DNA from: Mycobacterium sp. IS-836 | Lineage (GTDB): Bacteria > Actinomycetota > Actinomycetes > Mycobacteriales > Mycobacteriaceae | Direction of reading: 5' to 3' | NCBI RefSeq assembly: GCF_001954275.1 | Contig: NZ_MBEU01000053.1 | Coordinates: forward strand, 124,001 to 188,000 | DNA length: 64,000 nucleotides | Shown: piece by piece, positions 50,748 to 63,332 of the stretch | How positions within the stretch are numbered: position 1 is the first letter of the stretch | Layout: every line of letters starts with the position of its first letter | Notes under the pieces: generated by a model | What the model saw: only the letters and a program-made list of their open reading frames with translations | What the model was told of the DNA's origin: nothing | The model's database searches: none | Made by a program: the position numbers and the translations under genes

Positions 50748-50751
<4 letters not shown>
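49957..50751 (+). CDS. Tandem NTF2/SnoaL-like protein linked to the Rieske oxygenase
   Basis: A 264-residue protein starting 1 base after the oxygenase stop. Two NTF2-like halves are visible: residues 1-130 (HPFVALMRKYCIDYTNSHDQ...IMEPDYVVHINGL...GTRLTENYVEQDYF) and about 145-262 (AEKAVRTWLENGDL...PRDVVINDLFSAGDDVPFHVTFRGLY...). The first half looks like a SnoaL ester-cyclase or dehydratase fold. The tight pairing suggests it binds or converts the oxygenase product, or stands in for a small beta subunit (which also has an NTF2 fold). It converges with the Rv3635-like gene, overlapping by 4 bases. Confidence 0.82.
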
Positions 50752-53803
<3,052 letters not shown>

Positions 53804-53807
<4 letters not shown>

Positions 53808-54505
53808 CTCGGAATCCTCCCTCGCAGAAACCCGTCGAAGATGATGTTGACGCCGTTGAGCAGGGGCTGCCCCTTCGACTTCGAGTACTCGGTGTAGAGC
53901 ACCTCGACCGGTAATTCGGCTACGCGCCAATGGTTTTCGGCGATCAACATGACGAATTCGTTGGCGTGGCTCATGCCGCTCATGGTGAGGTTCAGCCCGT
54001 CGGCCACCGTCTTGTTGAACACCCGCAGCCCATTGTTGGTGTCGGTCAAGCCAAGCCGGCGCCCGCGCCTGCTCAGCCGCGCCGCCGTCCGCAGCACGAT
54101 GCGCTTGACGAACGGCGGCCGGCTGCCCTGCGACGCGGCGAACCGCGTTCCGATGACGACGTCGACGTCGCCCGCGCGCAGCCGCTCGACCATCGCGGCC
54201 ACGTCCTTGACGCGGTGCTGGCCGTCGGCGTCGAAGGTGGCGAAAACGCCGGCGCCCGGCTGAGCGCGGGCGTACTCGACGCCGGTCTGGATGGCCGCCC
54301 CCTGCCCCAGGTTGATCGGGTGGCGCACCAAGTGCGCGCCGGCCCGCCTGGCGATTTCGCCGGTGTCGTCGGCGCTGCCGTCGTCCACGCACACGACGTT
54401 TTCAAAAACCGAGCGCACATCGGCTATCACCTCGCCGATGACAGCGGCTTCGTTGAAGGCGGGAATGACGATCCAGACGCCGGAGTAATCCGTTTCGATG
54501 CTCAT
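53804..54505 (-). CDS. ppgS: Polyprenyl-phospho-N-acetylgalactosaminyl synthase PpgS
   Basis: A 233-residue GT2-family glycosyltransferase (Rv3631-like). The GT-A core shows VWIVIPAFNEAAVIGEV, VCVDDGSADDT and FATFDADGQHR (DxD-type metal site), then TNNGLRVFNK and MSHANEF. No transmembrane helix is present, unlike many relatives. In M. tuberculosis it makes polyprenyl-P-GalNAc, the source of the galactosamine on arabinogalactan arabinan. It lies between the DUF2304 gene and a flippase-like gene (14 bases), forming a donor-synthesis-and-export set. Confidence 0.92.
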
Positions 54506-54519
54506 CAGGTTAGCCAGGA

Positions 54520-55794
54520 TCAGCCCGTTAGGCGCCCGGCGCGCCCCAGCGCCACCAGATGTACGCCGATTCCCGCCAGCGGACCACACAACAAGCCGAC
54601 CACGGTGCGGGTCTCCAGCGGCAGCGGCAACGCCAGCAGCAGTCCCGCCGCCACGGTGGCACCGACCCACCCCAGCGAGTACGCCCGGTGCAGCGCGGCC
54701 GCCACGGTGGCGGCTCCGGTCAGCGTCAGCATCGCGATCGCCACCGCGGCCGCGGTCAGCCACGCCAGCAGCGCGCTGCCGGCGTCGTACTGCGGGCCGA
54801 ACGCGACCCGCAGCAGCCACGGTCCCACCACGCCCGCGGCCAGCACTCCGATCGCGCCGATGCCGCCGATGATCGCCGCCGGCACGACGAGCGCCCGAAG
54901 CCGCTCGGTGCGCTCGTCGACGAAATGAGCGATCAGGTTGCCCTGCATGGCCGTCAGCGGCACCAGCAGCGGCGCCCGGGTCAGCGTCACCGCCAGAATG
55001 ATCACTCCGCCTTGTGCCCCAAGCTCATTCGACGTCAGCTTCAGCAACACCGGGAATCCCATCACCAGGATCGCGCTGGCGCCCGCCGCGGTGATCGAAT
55101 GCGCGGCGCCCCGCAGGAACGTCGACGTGCTGCCCGGCGTCAGCATGCGGGCCGTCGCGCGCGCGGCGGGCGACGCCGCCAGCATGATCAGCCAGGCCAC
55201 CGAGCCGGCGACGGTGGCCCACAGGAATCCGCCCAGACCCCAGCCGATGACGAACGTCGCCGCCGCGATAGTGACACGGATGACCGCGTCGGTCACCATC
55301 AGTGCCCCGTAGTGGGTCCACTGGTCGGTGCCGGCCAGCATGCCCAGCAGGGTGGCGTGCAGGCAAAAACCGGCCAGGCCGACGCTGAGCAGCACGACCG
55401 ACAGCCAGCGCGCCTCGACGAAGACCCGACCGCTCCACAACAGCGAGCTCCCGGCGATCACGACGGCGGCGGCCACCCCGACCATCGCAGCGACGCGCAG
55501 CGGATGGGTGCGCGACCCGCCCGGGTCGGGCAGCACGTCGATGTAGCGCGTCGAGCGGACTTCGCGGGTGGTTTCCTGCAGCAAGCCGTTCGCGGCCCCG
55601 GAGACCAGCCCGAACGCCCCCCAGAACACCCCGAAAACCGAGAAGCCGCTCGGGGCCAGGTCACGAGCGGCCAGGTAGATCACCGCATAGCCGCACAGCG
55701 CGGTGAGCGCGGTCGCGGTGCCGACCCGGGCCATGCTGCCGCGCGCGATCGGCCCGGCTCCACTGGAGGCTTGGGTACCGCCGACCTCGGGCAT
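54520..55794 (-). CDS. Polysaccharide flippase-like membrane protein (Rv3630-like)
   Basis: A 424-residue protein with about 12 transmembrane helices, built like MATE/MviN/Wzx (MOP-superfamily) exporters. ATG 55794 is chosen; the frame stays open upstream but the sequence there is antisense to the DUF475 gene. Position directly before ppgS suggests it could flip polyprenyl-P-GalNAc across the membrane; this is inference from context. Only scattered charged residues interrupt the helices (for example RSTRYIDVLPDPG after helix 2). Confidence 0.84.
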   Translation of the reverse strand: MPEVGGTQASSGAGPIARGSMARVGTATALTALCGYAVIYLAARDLAPSGFSVFGVFWGAFGLVSGAANGLLQETTREVRSTRYIDVLPDPGGSRTHPLRVAAMVGVAAAVVIAGSSLLWSGRVFVEARWLSVVLLSVGLAGFCLHATLLGMLAGTDQWTHYGALMVTDAVIRVTIAAATFVIGWGLGGFLWATVAGSVAWLIMLAASPAARATARMLTPGSTSTFLRGAAHSITAAGASAILVMGFPVLLKLTSNELGAQGGVIILAVTLTRAPLLVPLTAMQGNLIAHFVDERTERLRALVVPAAIIGGIGAIGVLAAGVVGPWLLRVAFGPQYDAGSALLAWLTAAAVAIAMLTLTGAATVAAALHRAYSLGWVGATVAAGLLLALPLPLETRTVVGLLCGPLAGIGVHLVALGRAGRLTG

Positions 55795-55885
55795 CGCCAC
55801 AATTTGAAAATAGTAAGTGCGCCGGTGCCGATGGCTGGCGGCGGCAATCGGCTTCGCTAGTGTGGGCGGCTGGCAGGAAGGACCC

Positions 55886-56980
55886 ATGGCCGCCTTTCGC
55901 ATCTTCGGTTTCTCGCTGTTACTCACCGTGGTGGCCCTTGCGCTCGGGTACGCCCACGGCGGGCTCAACGCCCTATTTCTGTTGCTGGTCCTGGCCGTGC
56001 TCGAGGTGTCACTATCGTTCGACAACGCCATCATCAACGCCGCGATCCTGAAGCGGATGAGCACGTTTTGGCGCCAGATGTTCCTGACGCTCGGCATCCT
56101 GATCGCGGTTTTCGGTGTGCGCCTGATCTTCCCGTTGCTCATCGTGTGGGCGACCGCCGGACTCGACCCGGTGCGCGCGATGGAGCTGGCGCTCAAGCCG
56201 CCGCCGCACGGGGCGCTGGAATTTCCAGACGGGTCACCCAGCTATGAAAAGCTGATCATCTCGGCCCATCCGCAGATCGCGGCTTTCGGTGGGATATTCC
56301 TGTTGATGCTGTTTCTCGATTTCGTGTTTCACGACCGAGACATCAAGTGGCTCAAGTGGATTGAGATCCCGTTCGCCCGCATCGGGCGGCTCGGGCAGGT
56401 GTCGGTGGTGGTGGCCGGCGTTGCGCTGGTCCTCGCCGGCACGCTGTTGACGCACTCGAACGAGGAACGCGCGACGGTGCTGACGGCCGGGCTGCTGGGC
56501 CTGGTCACGTATCTGGTCGTCAACGGCCTGAGCCGGGCGTTCCGGCCGTCGAGCGTGGACACCGCCACGACGGATACCAAGACGGCCGGTGCGACCGGCC
56601 GGGCCGGGTTGATGCTGTTCCTGTATCTCGAGATGCTCGATGCCGCCTTCTCGTTCGACGGCGTTACCGGCGCGTTCGCGATCACCTCGGACCCGATCGT
56701 GATCGCGCTCGGTCTCGGGCTGGTGGGCTCGATGTTCGTCCGGTCCATCACCATTTACCTGGTCAACCAGGAAACGCTGGACCGTTACGTGTATCTGGAA
56801 CACGGCGCGCACTGGGCGATCGGCGCGCTGGCGGCGATCATGCTGTGTTCCATCGAGCCGCGCTTCCAGATTCACGAAGTCATCACCGCGTCGGTCGGCG
56901 TCGTCTTCATCGGTGCGGCGTTGGGCTGGAGCGTGTTGCGCAATCGGCGGGTCGCCAGGGCGGCCGCAGCGACGGCCTAG
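55886..56980 (+). CDS. DUF475 / TerC-like integral membrane protein
   Basis: A 364-residue protein (Rv3629c-like) with nine or so transmembrane helices. LAVLEVSLSFDNAIINAAIL and, in the second half, EMLDAAFSFDGVTGAFAIT are two copies of the E-x5-FDN/FDG motif that marks the DUF475/TerC group of the LysE transporter superfamily. This suggests an internal repeat with paired acidic residues in the membrane, often linked to metal-ion efflux. ATG 55886 follows AGGAAGGA (55875-55882). It is divergent from the flippase-like gene and converges with the next gene, overlapping by 4 bases. Confidence 0.88.
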   Translation: MAAFRIFGFSLLLTVVALALGYAHGGLNALFLLLVLAVLEVSLSFDNAIINAAILKRMSTFWRQMFLTLGILIAVFGVRLIFPLLIVWATAGLDPVRAMELALKPPPHGALEFPDGSPSYEKLIISAHPQIAAFGGIFLLMLFLDFVFHDRDIKWLKWIEIPFARIGRLGQVSVVVAGVALVLAGTLLTHSNEERATVLTAGLLGLVTYLVVNGLSRAFRPSSVDTATTDTKTAGATGRAGLMLFLYLEMLDAAFSFDGVTGAFAITSDPIVIALGLGLVGSMFVRSITIYLVNQETLDRYVYLEHGAHWAIGALAAIMLCSIEPRFQIHEVITASVGVVFIGAALGWSVLRNRRVARAAAATA

Positions 56981-57669
56981 GCCTCGATCTGCCCGGCGAT
57001 GCGGCGCTCGATGGCGGCCCGCGCCGGGGCCGGTAGCACGATCAGGCCGTCGAGTTCCTTGCTCGCCCGCGCGTAGGCGCTCTGCCGTTCCTCACGCGTG
57101 GCCGCCTCGTCCTGCGCCAGGTCCAGCAGGTGCTGGGCGCGCGCCAGCCGCTGCTGTTCGTCCTCGGAGAAGTCGCTGCGGCGTCGGCGGATCGCCTCGG
57201 CCTCGGCGATTTCGAACGCGCTGATGTATTCGTGGACGGCGTCACGGTATTCCAGTTGCGCGTCGCGGTCGCCGAGCAGGTCGTCGGGCCGTTCCGGCCG
57301 CAGCAGGTCGGCGTGCCGCTTGGCCTTGTGAAACGCGATGGTCAGCGGCGCGCGCATGTCGGTCATCATCGGGAAGTCGAGCAGTTTGGCGATGTCGACC
57401 TCGTAGTCCAGCCACCGGGCATCCGTACGGTCATGTGCGGCAAGGACTTTCGCGAGCGCACGGCGGTCGCTTTCCCCGTCGTCCCGCGCGCGACCGGACG
57501 CCTGCGCCACGGCGATCTTGGCCTGCTGCTTGAGCCGATACCGTTCGAGCCGCCGATCGGCCCGCCGCTCGCTGGCGGCGGCCAGAGCGCGCAGGCCCCC
57601 GCCGATCGCGCCGCCCAGTGGAAAGACCAACCACCAGAAATTCGAAGCGAAATGCAGAACGGGCGTCAC
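56977..57669 (-). CDS. Membrane-anchored coiled-coil protein, unknown function
   Basis: A 230-residue protein with one N-terminal helix (about residues 8-30, FASNFWWLVFPLGGAIGGGLRAL) and a long, highly charged, mostly helical body rich in Arg, Glu and Ala. RRADRRLERYRLKQQAKIAVAQ and FSEDEQQRLARAQHLLDLAQDEAATREERQ look like coiled coil. I recognise no family. The layout (short anchor, large cytoplasmic helical part) suggests a scaffold or sensor. It lies 47 bases downstream of ppa on the same strand. Confidence 0.72.
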   Translation of the reverse strand: MTPVLHFASNFWWLVFPLGGAIGGGLRALAAASERRADRRLERYRLKQQAKIAVAQASGRARDDGESDRRALAKVLAAHDRTDARWLDYEVDIAKLLDFPMMTDMRAPLTIAFHKAKRHADLLRPERPDDLLGDRDAQLEYRDAVHEYISAFEIAEAEAIRRRRSDFSEDEQQRLARAQHLLDLAQDEAATREERQSAYARASKELDGLIVLPAPARAAIERRIAGQIEA

Positions 57670-57716
57670 ATCGCCAGGATGCCACCGAGAATCGGTGCGC
57701 GGTTACGCCCGCAGCG

Positions 57717-58205
57717 TTAGTGCCCTTCGGTCTTGAACCGCTCCACCGAACGCTGCACCTCAGCTTCCGCCTCGGCCCGCCCGACCCAGTTGGCCGTCTT
57801 GACGTATTTGCCCGGCTCCAGCGCCTTGTATTGGGAGAAGAAGTGCTTGATCACGTCCAGTTCGAAGGACGGAACGTCGTCGATGTCTTGGATCTGATCC
57901 CACCGGTGGTCGCCGGCCGGAACGCACAGCACCTTGTCGTCACCGCCGGCCTCGTCGGTCATCTGGAACATGCCGACCGGACGGGCCTCGACAGTCACGC
58001 CGGGAAACAGCGGCTCCGGCAGCAGCACCAGCGCGTCCAGCGGATCGCCGTCCTCGCCGAGGGTGTCCTCGATGAACCCGTAGTCGGTCGGGTAGGCCAT
58101 CGACGTGTAGAGGTAGCGGTCCAGACGTACTCGTCCTGTCTCGTGATCGACCTCGTATTTGTTCCGCTGGCCTTTCGGGATCTCGATGATCACGTCGAAT
58201 TGCAC
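57717..58205 (-). CDS. ppa: Inorganic pyrophosphatase
   Basis: A 162-residue family I pyrophosphatase (Rv3628), hydrolysing PPi to drive biosynthesis. The metal-site motif is [11 protein letters not shown]; the start [24 protein letters not shown] and [17 protein letters not shown] are family-typical. His residues in CVPAGDHRW match the mycobacterial form. It is essential in most bacteria. Divergent from dacB. Confidence 0.97.
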   Translation of the reverse strand: MQFDVIIEIPKGQRNKYEVDHETGRVRLDRYLYTSMAYPTDYGFIEDTLGEDGDPLDALVLLPEPLFPGVTVEARPVGMFQMTDEAGGDDKVLCVPAGDHRWDQIQDIDDVPSFELDVIKHFFSQYKALEPGKYVKTANWVGRAEAEAEVQRSVERFKTEGH

Positions 58206-58310
58206 CGTCTCGGCTCCTTGAGTCTGGGTAGGTCAGTGCGTTGCGGGTCCACCCTAGTCGAGCGGAATGCGGCCGATTCGGCAGAATGGGACCAGACAGT
58301 CAGGAGAGTG

Positions 58311-59696
58311 ATGGGTCCTACTCGCTGGCGGAAATCCACCCCCGTGCTCGTCGGGTTGGCCGTGCTGGCGTTTGTTGCCGCCGTGGTGGCGGCGGCGACG
58401 TTCTTCACCACGGTTGGGCACGGCGGCAGCGGCGCGCGGGTTGCGGTACCGCCGCCGCGGCCGCCCGTCGTCAAGCCGGGCGTGGTTCCGGTCAGCGACT
58501 CGGCGGAAACACCCACCGTCCCCGGGGTGGCGGCCGCGCTGGCGCCGGTGGTGGGCGATCCGAACCTGGGCAAGTTGGGCGGCCGCATCACCGACGCGAT
58601 GACCGGCAAAGAGCTGTGGCAGGTGGCCGACGACGTGCCCTTCGTCCCGGCGTCCACCAACAAGGTGCTGACCGCGGCCGCGGCATTGCTGACGCTGGAT
58701 CGTCAGGCCCGGATCAGCACCCGGGTGGTCGCCGGCGGCCCGAACGCCCAGGGGCCCATCGTGCTCGTCGGTGCCGGGGACCCGACGCTGTCGGCGGCGC
58801 CGCCGGACGTCCCCACCTGGTACCGGGGCTCGCCACGCCTCAGCGACCTCGTCGAGCAGGTCCGCCGCAGCGGCGTGACGCCGACGGCCGTGCAAGTGGA
58901 CACCTCGGCGTTCACCGGGCCGACGATGGCGCAGGGCTGGGATCCCTCGGATGTCGACAACGGCGACATCGCGCCGATCGAATCGGTGATGATCGACGCC
59001 GGGCGCATCCAGCCCAGCACGGTCAATTCGCGGCGGTCGCGAACCCCCGCGCTCGACGCCGGACGGGAGCTGGCCAAGGCCCTCGGCCTGGATCCGGGCG
59101 CGGTGACGATCGGCACGGCGCCGTCCGGCGCGCGGCAGCTGGCCGTGGTGCAGTCCGCGCCGTTGGTCCAGCGGCTGTCCGAGATGATGGACCACTCCGA
59201 CAACGTGCTGGCCGAATGCATCGGCCGTGAGGTTGCCGCCGCGATCAACCGGCCGCGCAGCTTCGCCGGGGCGGTCGACGCGATCACCAACCGGTTGAGC
59301 ACCGGACACATCGACACCACCGGGGCCTCGCTGATGGATTCCAGCGGGCTGTCGGTCGACGACCGGTTGACGGCCAAGACGCTCGACGGCACGGTGCAGG
59401 CGGCCGCGGGTCCGGACCAGCCCGCGTTGCGGGCGCTGCTGGATCTGCTTCCGATCGCCGGCGGCAGCGGGACGTTGGCCGACCGCTTCCTCGACACGGC
59501 CACCAACCAGGGCCCGGCCGGTTGGCTGCGGGCCAAGACCGGCTCGCTGACCGCCATCAACGCGTTGGTCGGCGTCCTCACCGACCGCAGCGGCCGGGTG
59601 CTCACCTTCGCATTTTTGTCCAACGCCGCCGGCCCCAATGGCCGCAACGTGATGGATGCCCTGGCGAGCAAGCTGTGGACATGCGGGTGCGCATGA
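58311..59696 (+). CDS. dacB: D-alanyl-D-alanine carboxypeptidase / PBP4-type DacB
   Basis: A 461-residue class C penicillin-binding protein, the same length as M. tuberculosis Rv3627c. An N-terminal helix (about 12-34) and a Pro/Val linker precede the enzyme domain. Active-site motifs: SXXK in PASTNKVLTAA, SDN in DHSDNVLAE and KTG in RAKTGSLT. It trims pentapeptide stems in the periplasm. ATG 58311 follows CAGGAGAG. Its end overlaps the next gene (ATGA at 59693). Confidence 0.93.
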   Translation: MGPTRWRKSTPVLVGLAVLAFVAAVVAAATFFTTVGHGGSGARVAVPPPRPPVVKPGVVPVSDSAETPTVPGVAAALAPVVGDPNLGKLGGRITDAMTGKELWQVADDVPFVPASTNKVLTAAAALLTLDRQARISTRVVAGGPNAQGPIVLVGAGDPTLSAAPPDVPTWYRGSPRLSDLVEQVRRSGVTPTAVQVDTSAFTGPTMAQGWDPSDVDNGDIAPIESVMIDAGRIQPSTVNSRRSRTPALDAGRELAKALGLDPGAVTIGTAPSGARQLAVVQSAPLVQRLSEMMDHSDNVLAECIGREVAAAINRPRSFAGAVDAITNRLSTGHIDTTGASLMDSSGLSVDDRLTAKTLDGTVQAAAGPDQPALRALLDLLPIAGGSGTLADRFLDTATNQGPAGWLRAKTGSLTAINALVGVLTDRSGRVLTFAFLSNAAGPNGRNVMDALASKLWTCGCA

Positions 59697-60748
59697 GCCC
59701 GCCGTCCGATCTGACCCTCGGCACCGCCGTCGACTGGCGATTTGCGGCCACCGTCGGCGTTCGGCTGGCCCGCCCGGGTCCGCCGTCCAGCGACTACACC
59801 CGCCGCCAGGCGATCGACGAGCTCACGGCCGCGGCCGCGAAAGCCGAGCCGCCGGTGCGTGACGTCACCGGCCTGGTGACCAACGGCGCGGTGCCCGCCG
59901 CGCGGATCGTCGACCGGCCCGAGTGGGTTCGGGCGGCCGCAGAGTCGATGCGCGTGATGACGAACGGGAGCGAAAAGCCGCGCGGATTCCTCACCGGCCG
60001 GATCACCGGGGCGCAGACGGGGGCGGTGCTGGCGTTCGTGTCGTCCGGGATCCTCGGCCAGTACGACCCATTCGCCACTAATAACGGGGCCAAAGAGGGC
60101 TGCCTGCTGCTGGTGTACCCGAACGTCATCGCCGTCGAGCGTCAGCTGCGGGTCGAGCCCACCGACTTTCGGTTGTGGGTATGCCTGCACGAGGTGACCC
60201 ACCGGGTTCAGTTCACCGCCAATCCCTGGCTGTCCGAATACATGTCGCAGGCGCTGGGGTTGCTGACCCGCGACGCCGGCGAAGACGTGGGGCAGGTGGT
60301 CAACCGGCTCGCCGACTTCGTGCGCAACCGTGGCGCCGCGGAACCTGACGCCAACTCGGCGGGGATCCTCGGCCTGGTGCGCGCCGTTCAGTCCGAGCCG
60401 CAGCGCCAAGCCCTGGATCAGCTGCTGGTCCTCGGCACGCTGTTGGAAGGCCACGCCGACCACGTGATGGATGCCGTCGGACCGATGGTGGTGCCGTCGG
60501 TGGCCACCATTCGCCGTCGATTCGACGAGCGTCGGCACCGCAAGCAACCGCCGCTGCAGCGGCTGCTGCGCGCCCTGCTGGGCCTCGACGCCAAACTGAG
60601 CCAATACACCCGCGGCAAGGCATTCGTCGACCACGTGGTGGGCAAGGTCGGGATGGAGCGGTTCAACACCATCTGGTCGGGCCCCGACACGCTGCCGTTG
60701 CCCGCCGAGATCGAAGATCCCCAGCGATGGATCGACAGGGTGCTGTAG
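59693..60748 (+). CDS. Zinc-dependent metalloprotease-like protein (Rv3626c-like)
   Basis: A 351-residue protein of the family often labelled coenzyme F420 biosynthesis-associated/zinc-dependent metalloprotease. The zinc site is HEVTHRVQF (HExxH), with a downstream Glu in LLEGHADHVMDAVG as a likely third ligand. No signal peptide is visible, so it is probably cytoplasmic. The F420 label is historical; I see no direct link. ATG 59693 overlaps the dacB stop; ATG 59681 is also in frame. It overlaps tilS by 22 bases. Confidence 0.87.
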   Translation: MSPPSDLTLGTAVDWRFAATVGVRLARPGPPSSDYTRRQAIDELTAAAAKAEPPVRDVTGLVTNGAVPAARIVDRPEWVRAAAESMRVMTNGSEKPRGFLTGRITGAQTGAVLAFVSSGILGQYDPFATNNGAKEGCLLLVYPNVIAVERQLRVEPTDFRLWVCLHEVTHRVQFTANPWLSEYMSQALGLLTRDAGEDVGQVVNRLADFVRNRGAAEPDANSAGILGLVRAVQSEPQRQALDQLLVLGTLLEGHADHVMDAVGPMVVPSVATIRRRFDERRHRKQPPLQRLLRALLGLDAKLSQYTRGKAFVDHVVGKVGMERFNTIWSGPDTLPLPAEIEDPQRWIDRVL

Positions 60749-61680
60749 GACAGCTGCGCGCGGCTGTCGGGGATTTCGCCAAGGCCCATCCGGTCACCCA
60801 GTGGGGGGTCGCGCTGTCCGGCGGTCCGGACTCGCTGGCGCTCACCGCCGTCGCGGCACAGCTGCGACCCACCACGGCGCTGATCGTGGATCACGGCCTG
60901 CAGTCCGAGTCGGCCGCCGTCGCCGAAACCGCACGGGCGCAAGCGGTTTCGCTGGGATGTGTTGACGCACAAGTGCTTTGCGTGACGGTGGGGAACGACG
61001 GCGGTCCGGAGGCGGCCGCGCGCGCCGCCCGCTACGCCGCGTTGGCGGCCTACCGCGACGGGCCGGTGCTGCTGGCGCACACGCTCGACGATCAAGCCGA
61101 GACGGTGCTGCTGGGCCTGGGCCGCGGTTCCGGGCCGCGCTCGATCGCCGGAATGCGTGCCTACGATCCGCCGTGGTGCCGGCCGCTGCTGGGGGTCCGG
61201 CGGGCCGTGACGCACGCCGCCTGCCAGGAGCTGGGCCTGACCGTGTGGCAGGACCCGCACAACACCGACCGCCGTTTCACCCGGACCCGGCTGCGCCTCG
61301 AGGTGCTGCCGCTGCTGGAGGAGGTGCTGGGCGGCGGGGTGGCCGAGGCGCTGGCCCGCACCGCGACGGCGTTACGCGCGGACACCGAGTTAATCGATGC
61401 CCTTGCCGCGCAGGCGTTGCCCGGGGTGACGGCGGGCGCCGGGCTGCACGCCCAGGCCCTCGCCGCGCTGCCCGACCCGGTGCGACGGCGGGTGATCCGC
61501 GGTTGGCTGTTGAGCGGCGGAGCAACCGGGTTGACGGACAAGCAGATCAGGGGCGTGGACACGCTGGTCACCGCCTGGCGCGGGCAGGGCGGGGTGGCCG
61601 TCGGGTCGCCGTTGCGCGGTGAGCGGTTGATCGCGGGACGGCACGACGGCGTCCTGACGCTGCGACGCGAGCCTGTGTAA
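60727..61680 (+). CDS. tilS: tRNA(Ile)-lysidine synthase TilS
   Basis: A 317-residue N-type ATP pyrophosphatase (Rv3625c, formerly mesJ). The P-loop is [12 protein letters not shown] (SGGxDS), then VDHGLQ and [20 protein letters not shown]. It modifies cytidine 34 of the tRNA-Ile(CAU) anticodon to lysidine so that it reads AUA; it is essential. The C-terminal TilS domain is short in mycobacteria. It sits in the conserved dacB - metalloprotease - tilS - hpt run. Confidence 0.94.
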   Translation: MDRQGAVGQLRAAVGDFAKAHPVTQWGVALSGGPDSLALTAVAAQLRPTTALIVDHGLQSESAAVAETARAQAVSLGCVDAQVLCVTVGNDGGPEAAARAARYAALAAYRDGPVLLAHTLDDQAETVLLGLGRGSGPRSIAGMRAYDPPWCRPLLGVRRAVTHAACQELGLTVWQDPHNTDRRFTRTRLRLEVLPLLEEVLGGGVAEALARTATALRADTELIDALAAQALPGVTAGAGLHAQALAALPDPVRRRVIRGWLLSGGATGLTDKQIRGVDTLVTAWRGQGGVAVGSPLRGERLIAGRHDGVLTLRREPV

Positions 61681-61723
61681 ATCCGGACTGGCGTTGGTTG
61701 TTCACCCGTTGGCGTGGCACGCT

Positions 61724-62332
61724 GTGGGCGTGGCCCAGATCTCCTCGGCGATCACCCCCGCGCAGCCGGTAGACCTGTATCCGGGGGATATCAAGTCTGT
61801 GCTGCTCACCGCCGAACAGATTCAGGCCCGCATCGGCGAACTGGGCGAGCAAATCGGCAGCGACTACCGCGACGTCGCCGCGCAGACCGGCCAGGATCTG
61901 CTGTTGATCACTGTGCTCAAGGGCGCGGTGATCTTCGTCACCGATTTGGCCCGCGCTATTCCGGTGCCGACGCAGTTCGAATTCATGGCCGTCAGCTCCT
62001 ACGGGTCGTCGACGTCGTCGTCGGGGGTCGTGCGGATCCTCAAGGACCTGGATCGCGACATCAACGATCGCGACGTGCTGATCGTGGAGGACGTCGTCGA
62101 CTCCGGTCTCACCTTGTCTTGGCTCTCGCGGAACCTCACCACCCGGCATCCACGCTCGCTTCGGGTGTGCACGCTGCTGCGTAAGCCCGACGCGATGCAC
62201 GCCAACGTCGACATCGCCTACGTCGGCTTCGACATTCCCAACGAATTCGTGGTGGGCTACGGCCTGGATTACGACGAGCGCTACCGCGACCTGTCGTATA
62301 TCGGGACGCTGGATCCCCGCGTCTACCAGTAG
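61724..62332 (+). CDS. hpt: Hypoxanthine-guanine phosphoribosyltransferase
   Basis: A 202-residue purine salvage enzyme (Rv3624c). The PRPP-binding loop is [17 protein letters not shown], and [15 protein letters not shown] and [11 protein letters not shown] are the other active-site loops. GTG 61724 ([15 protein letters not shown]) matches the M. tuberculosis MGVTQISS start; a longer reading from 61694 is possible. It follows tilS by 43 bases and converges with lpqG. Confidence 0.95.
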   Translation: MGVAQISSAITPAQPVDLYPGDIKSVLLTAEQIQARIGELGEQIGSDYRDVAAQTGQDLLLITVLKGAVIFVTDLARAIPVPTQFEFMAVSSYGSSTSSSGVVRILKDLDRDINDRDVLIVEDVVDSGLTLSWLSRNLTTRHPRSLRVCTLLRKPDAMHANVDIAYVGFDIPNEFVVGYGLDYDERYRDLSYIGTLDPRVYQ

Positions 62333-62336
62333 CGGC

Positions 62337-63074
62337 TTAGTCGAGCTCCCACACCGCCGTCACCGAGAAGCTCACGGTCTGCTGGCCGGGCTCTAGTGGG
62401 ACAGCGGCCATGCTGCGAGGCGGCGCCGGCGGTCCGCCGGGCGTGGGTGCGCCGCCCGCCGCCTCCGAGATGGACAGCACCCTGCCCAGGCGCAGCCCCG
62501 ACAATTGCGCGTACTGGTCGGCGCGGTTCTTAGCATCGTTGAAAGCCCGTGCGCGAGCGTCCTTTACCAGTTGCGAGTCGTCGGCGATGGAGTAACTCAC
62601 CGAGCTGATCCGGGTCGCGTCGCCGCCGGTGTTCACGATCAACGCGAGCATCCGCGACGCGGCGTCGGTCGGGTGGATCTTGACCCGGATCGCGTTGGTG
62701 GCGCGGTAGCCGGTGATAGTCGCGGTGCCACCGCTGTATTGGGGCTCCAGAGTGACCGTCGTGGTGCTGATGTCCTTGCGGTCGAGTCCGGCGCCGACCA
62801 GCGCGTTGATGACCGCCTGCTGGCGGTCGTTGGTCTGGTTCATCGCGGCGGTGACGTCGGCCGCGGTGAATTCGATGCCGACGTCGGCGGTCAGGGTGTC
62901 CGGGACGCCTTGGACTTGCCCCGATCCCAAAACGGTTACCTGACGCGGATTTGCGCCCGGTGCGGGCGCGGAATTGTGCTTGTCGCACGCCGGCAGGGTG
63001 GCAACGGCCAATCCGGCGGCGGCCACGGTAATGGATCGGCGAACAAACCTCGGGGCGCTTCGTGCGATCGACAT
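62337..63074 (-). CDS. lpqG: Lipoprotein LpqG (SIMPL domain)
   Basis: A 245-residue lipoprotein (Rv3623-like). The signal peptide SITVAAAGLAVATLPAC ends in a lipobox with the lipid-bearing Cys30. The mature protein is a SIMPL (DUF541) domain: VTVLGSGQVQGVPDTLTADVGIEF, TTTVTLEPQY, and FNDAKNRADQYAQLSGLRLGRVLSISE. The role of these periplasmic or outer-surface proteins is unclear. It is divergent from the PE-PPE locus across a 258-base, partly AT-rich region. Confidence 0.92.
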   Translation of the reverse strand: MSIARSAPRFVRRSITVAAAGLAVATLPACDKHNSAPAPGANPRQVTVLGSGQVQGVPDTLTADVGIEFTAADVTAAMNQTNDRQQAVINALVGAGLDRKDISTTTVTLEPQYSGGTATITGYRATNAIRVKIHPTDAASRMLALIVNTGGDATRISSVSYSIADDSQLVKDARARAFNDAKNRADQYAQLSGLRLGRVLSISEAAGGAPTPGGPPAPPRSMAAVPLEPGQQTVSFSVTAVWELD

Positions 63075-63151
63075 GTGTGGACACTAGCGCAAGCGATCGG
63101 GGCAAAGGATAGCCCGTACGGTGGCAACTGCGTAAAAATTCATATGTAACT

Positions 63152-63164
63152 CCAATCATATTGG
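63152..63164. promoter_or_regulatory. Small perfect palindrome upstream of the PE/PPE locus
   Basis: CCAAT-CAT-ATTGG lies in an AT-rich patch (about 63130-63200) between lpqG and the PE gene. It may be an operator for one or both genes. No known motif is recognised. Confidence 0.3.
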
Positions 63165-63261
63165 TTCACAACATGTTTCATATAAGAACCCAAAGTTGCA
63201 GCACATTCAAGCAGCTAAGTGAACAGTCATCGACTCCGCAATGAATTGGCCCCGGTGGAAC

Positions 63262-63276
63262 TGTCCTATCCGGACA
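63262..63276. promoter_or_regulatory. Second palindrome upstream of the PE gene
   Basis: TGTCC-TATCC-GGACA, with perfect 5-base arms, lies 57 bases before the PE start. It is a possible regulator site; evidence is the symmetry only. Confidence 0.3.
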
Positions 63277-63332
63277 TTGCTGACCTAGCGTCTTGAAAGC
63301 CGTTGAACTGACGCGTTTTTGAGGAGAAAAGC

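Noticed and set aside
54520..56196. Longer start for the flippase-like protein (to 56196)
   Set aside because: The added 134 codons are antisense to the DUF475 gene and have low-complexity composition; ATG 55794 is a better start.
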